From Phoronis australis (lineage: Eukaryota > Phoronida > Phoronidae): a stretch of 64,000 bases of DNA. A program made the position numbers and the translations under genes. Position 1 is the first letter of the stretch. Each line of letters begins with the position of its first letter. Positions 37,045-48,900 of the stretch are shown piece after piece. The DNA lies in assembly GCA_002633005.1 (NCBI GenBank), contig NMRA01000261.1, positions 248,001 to 312,000 on the forward strand. Direction: 5' to 3'. The notes below the pieces were generated by a model. It ran no database searches. It was given only the letters and a program-made list of their open reading frames with translations, and was not told the DNA's origin.

Positions 37045-38952
37045 AGACCGTGCTGTTAAGCATAAGATTATATTGAACAATTTCCTAATACCAATTTACT
37101 GTGTTCCAGGCCATACTGCTGCCCCTGCCCCGGGGCCTCGTGTAAATGGCAAGGGTCTCTAGACCAAGTGATGCCACATTTAATGCACCAGCATAAGAGT
37201 ATTACCACATTACAAGGTATGTACATAAGACTATTACCACAATACAAGGTATGTTCATGAGAGTATTACCACAATACAAGGTATGTTCATAAGTGTATTA
37301 CCACAATACAAGGTATGTTCATAAGAGTTACCACAATACAAGGTATGTTCATAAGAGTATTACCACAATACAAGGTATGTTCATAAGAGTATTACCACAT
37401 TACAAGGTATGTTAATTAAAGTATTACCACATTAAAAGGTGTGTACTTAAAAGTATTACAACCTGACAAAGTATGGACTGAAAATAAGGAAACACTGTTC
37501 GTTAAAAGTTTGTCAAAAAATTTTCGGAGGGCAAAAGTAATCTTCACACCCATCATCGACCTTTTTCCGGTCTACGTGTGCATTCTGACATATTGTTGGG
37601 AATACTACTCCATAGTGCTGATTTTATGATACCACATGGTACAGCATAAGGGCAACTTTGTGTAGTGTTTTTTCTCAGAAATGTTCAGGTTTACTTGAAG
37701 GTTGTCGGTATGTTTGGTTTCTTCCATAATTAGTCTTCGTAGCAGCATTCCTTTGCCATTGAAAGCTATTGGGTCCTGTATTGCACTTCACCAATTTATA
37801 GAGAAGTGCGATGACACAGCTATTACTGTCATGTTGATTGTTCAATATTTTCTATACTACAGTCTTGTTCTGGGGTATCTACACATTCAATATGCCGACT
37901 GTTTCATTATCTTGGCAATTGGTACATGTACCTAAGACAATATCACTTAATGAAAAAGCCAACCCGAGACAGTACACTTCCATTAACCGTTGAAGATCAA
38001 ATTGCCCAGCCAAGATGACGTCATGTTTTTACCAACTTGTCCTATAGGAGTGATCCCCAGGTGTTATGTCAACCAACCTGTCTTCAAGTTGTGAGGGAGC
38101 CCCACTCATGATGTCAACGACAATTGTGTACATTGCAGGGGAAGACATAGTGTTCCTAGCCACTGATATCAACCTGCCCGGGGCTGTGGACTGGGTCATG
38201 ATGCAGTCGTGCTTTGGATACAATTTTATGCTGGTTTTAGAAAAACAAGAAAAATATGACGGCTTACAACAGTTTTATGCCATTGTCCAGTTAATAGGCA
38301 CAACGAAACAGGCAGAGAGTTTTGCGTACAGGTGAGTACTTAGACTCTTTTAGTATTATGTGCAGAGATACATCCCTGGTCTGTATATTGTGTAGAGCTA
38401 ACTGTTGAACTGGTACTCATATAGCCTGGTCAGTGTTATGTTCAAAGATACATCCCTGGTCTGTTTATTGTCTACCGCTAACCGTTGAACCGCCACTGAT
38501 GTAGCCTGGTCGGTATTATGTTCTACTTGCTCCCTTTAAACAAGAAATGTATGTCACCATTCAAATGAGTTGACCTTCATACAGGTCATGACCTCTTCCC
38601 TAATCTACATCTTCATACCCTTGCTTCATAGCATGTTAATGTTGACCTTCTTATTTTTACTCGGCCGCCTTGTTTATGGGCAGTCTGTTTACCATGCGAT
38701 GGTCAAACTTTAATATTGTTTGTTGCAGGCTTCATTTTTTTCTGTGATGCCATTCATTGTTTATTGTGATACAGGTTGGAGTTAAATGGTCATCGTAGGC
38801 GGCTGACATGGGAAGCAACTCCTCGAAGTATCCATGACGGAGTACAGTCAGCAATTTTGAACAGTGACTGTCTAGTGTTCGACACCAATATTGCCAGACT
38901 ATTTGCTGACAATGGAAATCTAGGAATTAATGTGACCATCTCTATGTGCTGA
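33313..38952 (+). CDS. SIAH1: SIAH-type RING E3 ubiquitin ligase (seven in absentia), six coding exons
   Basis: Coding exons 33313-33364, 34801-34965, 35920-36052, 37110-37216, 38139-38331 and 38775-38952 join with all phases matching to give 275 residues (human SIAH1 has 282). The start [17 protein letters not shown] lies in an exon that begins at 33298. The RING ligands are C34, C37, C48, H52, C55, C58, C65, C68. Two SIAH zinc fingers follow (PCKYASNGC...H...H...C and [12 protein letters not shown]...HLMHQH), then the substrate-binding TRAF-like domain from [20 protein letters not shown] to the stop after [12 protein letters not shown]. In the family this is a dimeric cytoplasmic/nuclear E3 that targets proteins for proteasomal degradation. 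Two of its five coding donors, those of exons 1 and 4, carry tandem repeats. The short variable N-terminus is normal for the family. No broken residue seen. Confidence 0.96.
33361..33615. repeat. Minisatellite starting at the SIAH exon 1 donor
   Basis: The last four exon bases and the donor region (GCTG|GTGGGTATGATAGGG) are repeated in tandem as GCTGGGTATGATAGGG from 33392. The array then decays rightwards into G-rich units such as GGGTATGATGG, GGGTGTGATGG and GGGTACGACGG up to about 33615. Open frames on both strands here are repeat artefacts. Confidence 0.85.
36427..36600. repeat. ~55-bp degenerate tandem repeat in SIAH intron 3
   Basis: About three diverged units containing CTCCACTA(A/G)TAG(T/C)CCAC-type phrases. 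Not at an exon border. Confidence 0.65.
37009..37040. repeat. (CA)n microsatellite in SIAH intron 3
   Basis: Run of CA dinucleotides preceded by ACGCACGTG-like degenerate units. Lies about 70 bases before the exon 4 acceptor. Confidence 0.95.
37185..37476 (+). repeat. 32-bp tandem array of the SIAH exon 4 end plus its splice donor, nine donors
   Basis: The real exon ends ...CATAAGAGTATTACCACA then TTACAAG|GTATGT at 37216. The same 32-bp unit (exonic about 25 bases plus donor and about 7 intronic bases) continues into the intron. GT positions are 37217, 37249, 37281, 37313, 37343, 37375, 37407, 37439 and a weak 37471. One unit lacks two bases. The exonic part encodes the conserved SIAH peptide HKSITTLQ, so the array was seeded by coding sequence. 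Units after the first are shifted out of frame with respect to the exon. Confidence 0.97.
38363..38522. repeat. 80-bp tandem duplication in SIAH intron 5
   Basis: Two copies of a block containing GATACATCCCTGGTCTGT and ATAGCCTGGTC, about 80 bases apart, starting about 30 bases after the exon 5 donor. It does not include the junction. Confidence 0.8.
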
Positions 38953-39579
38953 TGTGTAGAAAGGAGATAGACAGATGGGGAGTCCAAAGTACTGATAATC
39001 AGCATGGTTCTTTCACTGAGCAAAGTGCGACCATATCAACGTGTTGATGTGCATTAGAGGGGAGACAGACATCACACCATTTGTCCACTGAACACAATCT
39101 CATATAGGACACATTTTCTACGTAAGCCATCACTATCGTATATTATCTTGCTCATATTGAGTCACAAAACCTGCACATGAAGTAGGTCGCTTCCCATAGG
39201 TGGCGTGTGTAGACCTGTCTTGTGACCCCTGCACACATGTTGTAGTGATTTCTTGTGCTAGCGATGGAGATGACTCTTGTTAGAACAGCTCATTACTGTG
39301 ACAAGATGTGGGCTGGGATGACTAACGACCCAGTTTCTAAAACTTTGAAAGTTCTTTAGTAAAGTGTTGTTTTGATAAAGCAATGTTTATTGGCAACACT
39401 TGCATCATCTATATTGAACAGTAGGAATTTTTTTGTTACGAAATCGAGTGCTCTGTACGAACTATGCTGTGTCTTGGATGTGGCAGAGGTCTCACCAGAT
39501 CTCACTTTATCACCAAATTTTTATGTGTTTTTTGGTAAATATGATCCGTCATATATATAAGAGCGTAAATGATGTATTA
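38953..39579. other. Probable SIAH 3' untranslated region
   Basis: Follows the SIAH stop codon. No AATAAA occurs before the MITE at 39580. The next clear one is at 41281, so the transcript may end at a non-canonical signal or run through the MITE. No gene frame seen. Confidence 0.4.
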
Positions 39580-40088
39580 CAGGGCTTGGAATTTTCCGCG
39601 GAAACGCGGATTTCCGCTTTTTTCAAATGTTCTGTCCGCGCATTTTATTATATTTCAGCGTAAAAAAATCGGATTTGATATAAAATTTCCGCGGCAAATT
39701 CCTTTCTTACCACGGCGTTGCCGACGACGTTCACCTAGAAAAGCGGAAGTTGCTCTTTATGTTTCGGAGGAACGTAAATTGTCAACATTGCCGGGGCATC
39801 TGGGATAGCGTGGTGGGATTTTCAGTGGCGTCTCGTGTGATTGTAAACCGCGGTGATAAATACTATGGCTCTGCAGCCAAAAATGTGTGGGGGTGGGAGT
39901 GGAGGAGTGGATGGACGAGATAAGAAGACGCAGACGCATGCTACTTATGGTGGTAACGTTTTTTTTTTTTAGTCCTACCGATTTCTGTCGGCGAAAGGTT
40001 CACGTCGACTACTTCAAGGCTGGGTAGCGCACATGTTTTGGGCCGTAAAAGTTTCCGCGTTTTTTGTCATTGGTCATTCCAAGCCCTG
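39580..40088. mobile_element. MITE copy 1 (CAGGGCTTGGAAT family, hAT-like), with 6-bp target duplication
   Basis: The termini are CAGGGCTTGGAAT and its exact reverse complement ATTCCAAGCCCTG. Flanks GTATTA on the left (39574-39579) and GTATTA on the right (40089-40094) form a perfect 6-bp target duplication. Subterminal TTTCCGCG-type palindromes occur at both ends. CAGGG-type termini are usual in hAT elements, and 6-bp duplications fit some hAT clades. Open frames inside (such as 39569-39808) are shared with copy 2 but encode nothing recognisable. Length 509 bp. Confidence 0.85.
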
Positions 40089-40199
40089 GTATTACCATCT
40101 CTTCATGTGAGTGACAGAAACACTGACAGTGGGGTAGACTATTGTGGATCAGTATATGTCAGCTGAACACGTGTCATGCATGACTGTTTGTGCTGATGG

Positions 40200-40510
40200 G
40201 GGGAGAGGCTGTCTGTGTATACTGATGTCTGTAAGGGGGAGAGAGGCTGTGTGTACTGATGTCTGTAAGGGGGAGAGAGACTGTGTGTACTGATGTCTGT
40301 AAGGGGGAGAGAGACTGTGTGTACTGATGTCTGTAAGGGGGAGAGAGANTGTAAGGGGGAGAGAGAGACTGTGTGTACTGATGTCTGTAAGGGGGAGAGA
40401 GAGACTGTGTGTACTGATGTCTGTAAGGGGGAGAGAGACTGTGTTCTGATGTCTGTACGGGGGAGAGAGAGATTGTCTGTGTGTACTGATGTTTGTACGG
40501 AGGAGGCTGG
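40200..40510. repeat. ~34-bp minisatellite containing an ambiguous base
   Basis: Tandem units GTGTACTGATGTCTGTAAGG followed by GGGAGAGAGACT. An n at 40349 and a truncated unit beside it indicate an unresolved or collapsed copy number. Confidence 0.93.
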
Positions 40511-43500
40511 GAACATAGGCAATGAGTTATTTATTGCCGGTGGTGGTTTGTTCGGTATGGGGGACCGGGAAAATATTCCATAATTGCTTCCATTGTAATG
40601 TCATAGTTAACATTTGACAAACTGATCCCAACGGTTGTAACTGCCAAGCAATTGATTAAATCTGTCAACTGTTACCTAAATGTAACTTTTGGTTGAAATA
40701 TAGTGGATAGTTAACTTGGTAATCCAAGTATTTGTGTGCACTCAAGGAATGGGGTCTGAAATCAAGCACACGCCTGCTATTTTAATACATATCTCATTTC
40801 TACGCATTTAAAGTTTGTTGAGATGACTTATATTTTGTCGTCCATACCGCCCAGTTGTTACACAGGCCTGTATACTTGTAAGCAATCAACCAAAGATAAA
40901 TCCTGTATTGACAGAATTTCTGTGCTTCATTGCATTGTGAGAATAGATGAGGTAGGATTCGTTTTGGAGCAGAAAAGTGAATGTCGTACTTTTACCTGCA
41001 AATGTGGGGCCTCTTCGCATTAGTGGAACTTTCAGTTTCTAATTTCAAGAAGGAGCGCTCACCAGGGTACAAAACAAGTTTATGTGGCAGGTTATCTTGA
41101 GTCACGTCTTTTCAAGTTCAGTGGTACTCCAAATTGCAGAAATAAATTCAGTTGTGACACAGACACTTGCGCCTCCTATGGGGCAGTGCTTTATCACCAT
41201 CTGTGATCTAGTTCAGTTTGTGTATGACCATGCTACTTAACTGCATTCGCCTATTTCCCTTTAGATGTAACTTATGTTTCAATAAACTTTAGTTAATATT
41301 TTAAGTGTGTTACTGTTTAACCAAGTAGCTGAATTAAGAAAGACTGACACTCTGGGAGAAGTAAACAGCTGGGTTCACGATTTTCCCTGAGCTGGTTTTG
41401 TTCTGGGCTTGGAATTTTGCTCTTAAGAGGATTTCCTCATATTTGGTTTTAATTATCAGACTTCCTCTTATTTGATTTCCAGTTTCCTCTTTTTTTTCTC
41501 TTGTTTATTATATTTTTGACTTTATTCATGCAGAAACGTTTATTTCTGAAAAAATTTTACAACACAAAAAATATTTCTATCACACAAGTCTACTTAATTG
41601 TGGAGCTATACATCACCTTGAAAATTGGCCTCCTTTTTGTCACAACCCCTTTCCAAACAATTTTCCATATAGGGTTTCGGAAAAGGAAAAATGTTAATTA
41701 GTTTCCTGTAGTGGTAACGTCTTCCTGGTACCAGGAATGTTCATATCATTCTGATGTCTGTATTTCATTTGTAATGTGTGCCGGAGGCAACTTATGTATT
41801 CAGAAAGTATTCATATCCTCACTGATGTTACTGTCACAAAACACGAGCTGGATGCGGAGATGGAACTGACGGAGAGGCTACGAAACTCTGGGACTCGACT
41901 AGCATAAAACACTTAACATTTCGGAGTAAACCTAGAGGAGTATTGTTATATTTGCCATTACGCTATAAACCACGGAATAATACAAGTCCATGCTAGTCGG
42001 ACACTGGATGAACCCATGAAATCTTCACGACCGGCGATTCCTTTGCGTGGAAACATCATTTTGCAACAACAAAGTAGAAAAAACGGTATCAAATTTTTAA
42101 CGACCGAAGTAAAGGAATGTGTGTACATGTTCTAGTGGCAGATAAAATATGTTCAAGGATCCGGGGCCAGGGGTAAAATTATGTTGTTTTCAAAAGTGAT
42201 CCTTTAGCGAGTCTGGGATGCGTGTGCCGGGCCAGCCGAGGTTCATTTATTGATTTGTTGGAAACTCAGGCGCGGGGTTGCGACACCACCAAATAATCTC
42301 CCATTTAGCTGAGGAAAGGAAAAATTGGTTAGAGGTGCCCATTCAAAGCGTGCCATGTTTGAGAATTTTGCAAAAATGTTTTCAGTTGGACTTTTTGTTC
42401 TTTTCTGGAAAATTTCCTCTTCCTTTGAAGCGGCTTCATAAACCCACGTTTCGTCCACGAAGCAGAACTTTGAACTGGCATTGTTCTTGATCATGTTCGA
42501 TCATCAGTGCTGGCGGATCCCGCCTATATCCATCTCAGGGCGTAAAATCGGCGTCGACCGAATTTTTATTATTATTTTTTTAATTGTTTGGTCCTTTCGT
42601 TGAGAGAAGGGGCGGTGCGGCCTCTGACTGGGTATCTTGGAGTTTTCGTGTGCATCTGTGGAATTTAGTGAACCCGGTATCTGTGGAAGTTGTAGCTCGG
42701 GTTTGGTGTCCGTTGACTTGAGACTGCGATTTATGTTGGAACTAACAGGCACGGCCGTGGAACCACACTTAGCTACTCCTCAGTTTAACCAGTTTCAATT
42801 GATGAACGCAAGTCGACGTTAGACTGCAGACTCGATTAGCTTCAGGCAAGAGTCGCTGAGAGTCTCTGAAACTAATTTGCGAACGTCATGTCCGGGGTCC
42901 GGTTGAGTCGTGTGATCTTCAGGAATGCACTGTTAAATACATTTGCTCAAGAGTACTTCTGCAACTAACGGTAGACCTATAATTTATTTCCAATTTCAGC
43001 GTCGTATTCAGGAAGCTGGTCAATAACTCAGTGGAAGTCAATCATCGAGGATATACGCCTGGTTCTATTATCCTGAGTCCACAACTCCACAATCACAATT
43101 ATAAATGACAATTTCTACTTCACCACCCACTCACCCTGTATAATCTTACAACACGACACAATACGTTTTTCATACTCTGTCCACGACCACCACCAGTAAC
43201 CAATAGACTTTAACAATAGCTTAGCCCTACGGGCCAGATCAGATGGCTATCTACTAGCTGAGCTGTCTGAGTGTCTCAGTTGAACACCCTGGCGTGAGCC
43301 GTCACGTCAGCTATGCACTCGAGGCAGTCATTTCATCTCATGGCTAGCCATTTGTGCTGGTCCTGACATGAAACCAAACCCAGAAAAAATCCAAAGCATT
43401 TGTGTAGGTAAAAATGAATTTCTCGTCCATCTCGATGATGACATAAAGATCAACCGTTATCAAAATGAGACTACTGGGTGTTGTAATTAACTTCTGTTGA

Positions 43501-45548
43501 CCACGTATAGCTTATATTGCTATATCGTCCTCTAACTTTATTGGTGACTCACACAATCTACATTGATTGTCGGACAAAAAGACTAGCTCTCGAGTTGTTA
43601 CATTAAGTAAACGCCATGCCACTTCATTTACGACATCAATCCAAATTATGGTACTTGAGCTTTACACAATTCTGTACCATAAATCCTATAAATATCTTGA
43701 AGACCTCGTTCAACTGGCATAATACAAATATTATTTCGTTTGACGGAATCAAGAAATAATACGATTATTTGTAACATGTGCATGTAGACCTCCGACCCCA
43801 CACCTATTCACACCATACATAGCTCAATCTCTACAACCTCCAAAAATGTCAAAAATGCTAAATAAAATCAGCTAAGATTCAATGACCTTCGACTTTCAGT
43901 CAGCATCAATATCAATTTTCAATATTACGTAATACACATTTGTCTCTTGATTTCACGATCTTTCTAAAAACATTTACAACATTTTGAAGGCAAATTAAAT
44001 TGACGTTTTAGATCAACGTATAGCGAGCTCGCAAGAAAAAAATACATTCTTTATCCGCGTCCCACCGACGAACGCCATTCCTGCATCTCTCGGGTGACTG
44101 TTTTGTCGTGCAGCGTTTTAGAAAGTCTATTCGCGCCAATGACTTGTGAAATATCGAAATTCGTGAAACTCAACAGCAAGATACAAGAATCTGTATTTTA
44201 CGTCAGATCATAGGAAGATCCCAAGCGGCACTGATAAGCAAGCCCAGCCGAGACTAACGACGTTGATAAAATATTGGTGTAAAATAATAGATTCGTTTAA
44301 GCTATAACATTGGGTTTGAGATGTCAGAAAATAACAGAGATTGTTCGACACATTTTCTATGATATTGTGTGATGTTCTTAATGTTATCGTGGTGGTGAAC
44401 TATTGCTCAAGTTTTGTCAGACTTAAAAGACAACGCTTAACAGATGCAGAGAGTAAAATCCTGAAGACAATGCTGTATTATGTTTTAAGCTACAGATTGT
44501 TTAAACCGAGCCTTGTGAGTGAAAACTACTTTAGCTCCTCAGAAAACACCCACAGAGGGCATTAGACATCTTTTAGATTCTCAAACCATGACCTGTGGGA
44601 CATTACCTGAGTGTAGTTCGTGTGGAAATATTATGGGCATGCTGCAACGTGCCGGTACACAATAGGTTTCATGATGTTCGGGAACGGAGTTCGTCTGCCT
44701 GTTCGCGAGCAAAGACACGTGTTCGCGAGACTGGATTAGTGTTCCGGAAAAAGGGGACAATAGCGTACGCAAAAGAAAAGCTTTATTTGCAGGCATGCCC
44801 AATCCGTGGTGCGCGAGCATGGAAGTCTAAGTGCCAGTGTTCGGATAGCCATCCTTCATTGCTACTTAAGTTACTTGACGTTATTTTATGTCCGTCAGTG
44901 TGGTAGAATTGGTCAGCGCACTGTAAATTTATAATTTATGAAATAGGAATATTTTATTTGCTTCTAAGATATTGTGTGATGTGGAATCTGGACTTCTGAT
45001 CAATATAATCAAGGTCAGAGCGCCTGCCAGTGGGTCAAGATCTAAATTGAGAACGTAAATTGAACAACTGGAGATTATTATTAATACATACTGTTTATCA
45101 ATAGCCAGGAGGTCTTTTGCCAGCTCAGCTTGGATACTCTTCCATTGGAGACAGAAGTTGGTAGATCCACAAAGATAGTGCCAGAAAGCAAGGTGACGCT
45201 GATTAGCGGAATGAGTGAAACCCGCGTTACTTTTCATGTGTCCGACACAACGGTTGTACACTATACATCAATTAAAGTGTGTAACTATTTCCAAATAGCA
45301 CTTTATAAGAAGGTTAACAATTTTTCTGATAATTTTCATTTCTTTCTATTTTTACGCAATATTCGTCTTGAATCCCAGACGACGTTTATTGTTAACAATC
45401 GATAACAGTGAAGGCTTAGCCTACTCTCAACTGAGGCGGCCACAAGACCATCAGTGGGTGTCATTTTTCAAATAACATAAATTGTTTTTAACCTTAAACA
45501 GGCTTTTATGCAAGGTTGAAAACACATATTACTACAAAAAATAAGGTT

Positions 45549-45582
45549 CATTCATTCATTCATTCATTCATTCATTCATTCA
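45549..45582. repeat. (CATT)n microsatellite
   Basis: About eight tandem CATT/TCAT units, about 360 bases before the phosphatase start codon. Confidence 0.95.
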
Positions 45583-45898
45583 CTTATGACGAGTTAAGAA
45601 TCATAAAAGATTGTAATCGGTTAGTCTCTGCTAGTAACTATTGCCTAGCACCGTGGGAGCATAGACTTTACGAATATCTATGGTGGGAGCACCGAGTCTT
45701 GCACTTGTTCAGCGCCCCTTGCGGAAGAAAGAACACCAACATCACCGGATTTGGACTTTGAAACCAAATAAAGTGACCAAAGTCCATTCTGTGGGGTTTT
45801 GGTTGTGCACACTGAAAGAAAGAGAAAATATTACTTGAAGATTCTGGACAATATGGTAGAGAAATAACACCCGAAATATCCACATTTTGGTGGCGCTG

Positions 45899-45945
45899 AT
45901 TTCGTCTCTCAGTCTCTTTTTCTCTCTTTCTCTCTCGAGACAACA
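45899..45945 (+). promoter_or_regulatory. Pyrimidine-rich leader and start context of the phosphatase gene
   Basis: A CT-rich stretch (TCTCTTTTTCTCTCTTTCTC) lies just before GACAACAATGG, a good animal initiation context with A at -3 and G at +4. It could be a polypyrimidine initiator or 5' untranslated leader, or the pyrimidine tract of an upstream intron. The sequence alone does not decide. Confidence 0.4.
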
Positions 45946-48900
45946 ATGGCCGACAGGGGCGGTCGAACTGATATCGACAAAGCTGAAAATTGGAGAGAGC
46001 CTTCAAAATGTGTTTCTTTCAAAGGCCAAGAAGTTCATACTGCGCCAATTGGTAAGTGAAACAAAATGAAGACAATGAGTAGTCGTAGGAATCGCATCTT
46101 TGTGTTAGTATTAGTCACTGAGTCGGTCACCACTCGGTGTCGTGATCAGAAGTGAATCACTGAGTGTGAGACCGAGTGTCTTGACACTTTCCCTGTGTAA
46201 GCAGTGTACAGAGTAGACAATGCGTCGTCTCAAGTCAGCCATTGGGGCGACGATACTCCCCACTGCACGATGCATGTTTGTAACACCCATTAAATGGCAA
46301 TGTATCCGAATTCCACGTCCAGTTATTGAGAATGGCAGTTAAGAAGGAGTAGGTTTTCACCTCAGAAATATACACCGTCGTGAATATAAGCATAATAAGC
46401 AGTGGATTGTCATACTACCCAATGTCCGTTTGCAACTGCTCATGTGATGTCATGGACATATATCAGCCTTCACAAATATACATGTTTTGACAATCTTAAT
46501 CCTTGTTTGTATCCGGGGTAAGCAGTGTTTTAAAACAGTCGCTGATATTGCCGGCCATTTTGAATGAGGCCCTAAAGTCGTGAACGTTTCGTTTAAACGG
46601 AAATGCACGAAGTATGACCACGCAAGTCAACTACAGTGCTTACAGTTACTCTAGATGACATAAAAATGCATTGCATTGTTTATTAATTCAGTTTCATTTG
46701 AAATAAATTGTTATATGTTTCGCACCCAACTTTGATGTGCAGAGACGTTTTCGTAAATTGCTAAGAACCCAGCATCAGTTATCGCTCTGTATTTTATTGT
46801 TTTGGCCTTACAAAACTTGATCGACCCTGGGACATTTTGATACATTGTTGAAGCTACCCCTGGAGCGCGTGTTTGAGTAAATCTGAACGATAAATATTTT
46901 CGAAAATACATCCCAAAAATGCACAAAAAAGTGAATTAGTGAAATATGCTGTTTTTAAGATACATTTAAAAAAAGAAGCCACTCACTGTTTGTTATCATA
47001 TTGTGAATATGAACACGTCCAGGTATTCTTTTGACGTTCGTAAACAGACAAACGCTGGAAACTTCAACGCCAGATGTCGCAGGACCGCGAAGATTTGGAA
47101 ATAAGATCGTTCACGACTTTAGGGCACTCACGACTTTAGGACCTCTGACGGTATCGTCCGGTTACCTATTTTCGTCAGGCTCCAAAGTTCGCCCGCCATC
47201 TTGTTTCGCGTGCAGCGCAACCACGCGGGACTTAGCGTTCCAATTTGGAGTTCTCGTCTGCACGTTAGGTACTAACTTATCGGAAGAGACACGTATCAAA
47301 GTAATGAGACAAAAATCGGTGAGTTTACCGATTGTTTTTTAAAACCACTTAAAAATCAGTAGATTTTACTAATACACTTTTTTGTGCGTTTTCAGAAGAT
47401 GTTTTCGAATTTAAATTTTCTTCCGACGGGACACAAAACATGATCCAGGGTTTGTTTATGCAATGTATCTGTTTGTCCCAGGCACTAGTAGGATCTAGAA
47501 GGCCAAAGGAAAAATCCGCAGACAAATGCGATACGCTGGGTTCTTAACATTTTTGCCTCACGTTCACCATTAAACTGCATTGAAATGTTGTCCAATTGGC
47601 TTTTATTGGAAACCACAGTGCAGAGCTCAACATCAAAACTTCAAATCGAGTTTATGTCAATAAAAACAGGCTGTTGCAATTTTCATTACTTCGTTGGCCT
47701 TTTTCTGCATGTTTCTCAGTTTTTACAAAAGGGGGCAGCATATGACGAACTTAGGTGTCACAATAAAATGGCTGCCGAAGGCAGTGCACATTTGAAATAA
47801 CTCGGCACAAATTAAAGAAAACTTCCGAATCGATGAATGCGGTATATCTGTGAGAGTTAAATCGAATCCTATTCAGATCATAAGTTTGAAGTGGAATAAT
47901 TCGGTGAGTACAACAGCAAGTCGGTTTTATGCTTAGGCGGACGAACATTGGGCTCCCCAGTATACAATTGCCAGATTAGACTGATTAAACAACAGTTATG
48001 AAAATGCTTATTTTCCTCAGCGATTCTTTCTGTTTTAGTGCATTCCCTTGATGAACCATGTCTATGCCTATGGGAATCAAAATGAATTTCGCAAATAATT
48101 CCAAGTACTTTCAACTCCACTTTTTGTTGTCCATTAACATTTATACCATGTGTAATAGGCACTGACAGTCACTGACTAACAAGTTTAGGTTACGTTGCTG
48201 TGAAATTCTCTGTTCAGGTCACAACAAGGGAAGTGTGAGCATTTTGTTGTTGCTGAAACTCCTTTTCCCCTTAGGAACTTGTGAGATTTGTGTCTTTTGA
48301 CTGTATTTTTATAAGTGAACTGGCGTGATTTCGCGTAACTAAATAACATGATTAGTGTTCAAGTTACGTTGACTAAATTGCGTTGAGAGTTCGAAGGAGC
48401 TAACTACAACGGATTGTATACTATTACGGTATATATGCATGCTTCAGTTGCTAAGCATTATTGTTTGTACTTTTAATCTAGTAGGGGTAGTTCGGGGAAA
48501 CTCCGATGGCGGTAAAATCGTACAAGTCTAAATAAACGTCAAATGTATTAACAATCAAGATGCCTTACCACTAAATGAAAAGATTATTCACTTCTTTGAA
48601 CAATGGTAGGAATTTATTTATCACCTGACTTGAATTACAACAAAGTTTCAAAAGATATGAGGCATATTCAGCACCTTATGTCACTCTGCCGTCTGCTTCG
48701 CGTGCTGATTTCGAAAGTCTCCGGTAGGTACACTGTCTTTTCCAAGTTTTATTTAGGTCACTTGGTCACTTGTCATGTAAATGAACTTGAATTTACTTGA
48801 TGCATAATTCATCACTATGTAGTTTTATCTGTTAATTCCAATAGAAAAACTTACAAAAAAGCATGATTTAATAAAAAAACTGGTGTCCGAATTTCTCTTC

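Larger units (their letters stand above)
40511..45945. other. Intergenic region upstream of the phosphatase gene
   Basis: No convincing gene. AATAAA at 41281-41286 could end a SIAH transcript. A half-terminus resembling the CAGGGCTTGGAAT MITE (GGGCTTGGAATTTT) lies near 41404 without a partner. A (CATT)n microsatellite occupies about 45549-45582. Short frames at 42243-42494, 42637-42822 and 44595-44906 lack domain resemblance. The promoter of the plus-strand phosphatase gene should be at the right end. Confidence 0.4.

Noticed and set aside
37185-37476. CRISPR-like regularly spaced repeats
   Set aside because: The units are head-to-tail with no spacers, lie at a spliced animal gene's exon border and derive from its coding sequence.
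39569-39808. Arginine-rich frame shared with 61744-62016
   Set aside because: Lies inside the two MITE copies; shared because the copies are young, with no known domain.
40139-40583. Serine/leucine- and glutamate/arginine-rich frames on both strands
   Set aside because: Translations of the ~34-bp minisatellite, broken by an ambiguous base.
47031-47342. 103-codon plus-strand frame as an exon
   Set aside because: No family resemblance; it lies in phosphatase intron 1 and is not needed for the phase-consistent gene model.
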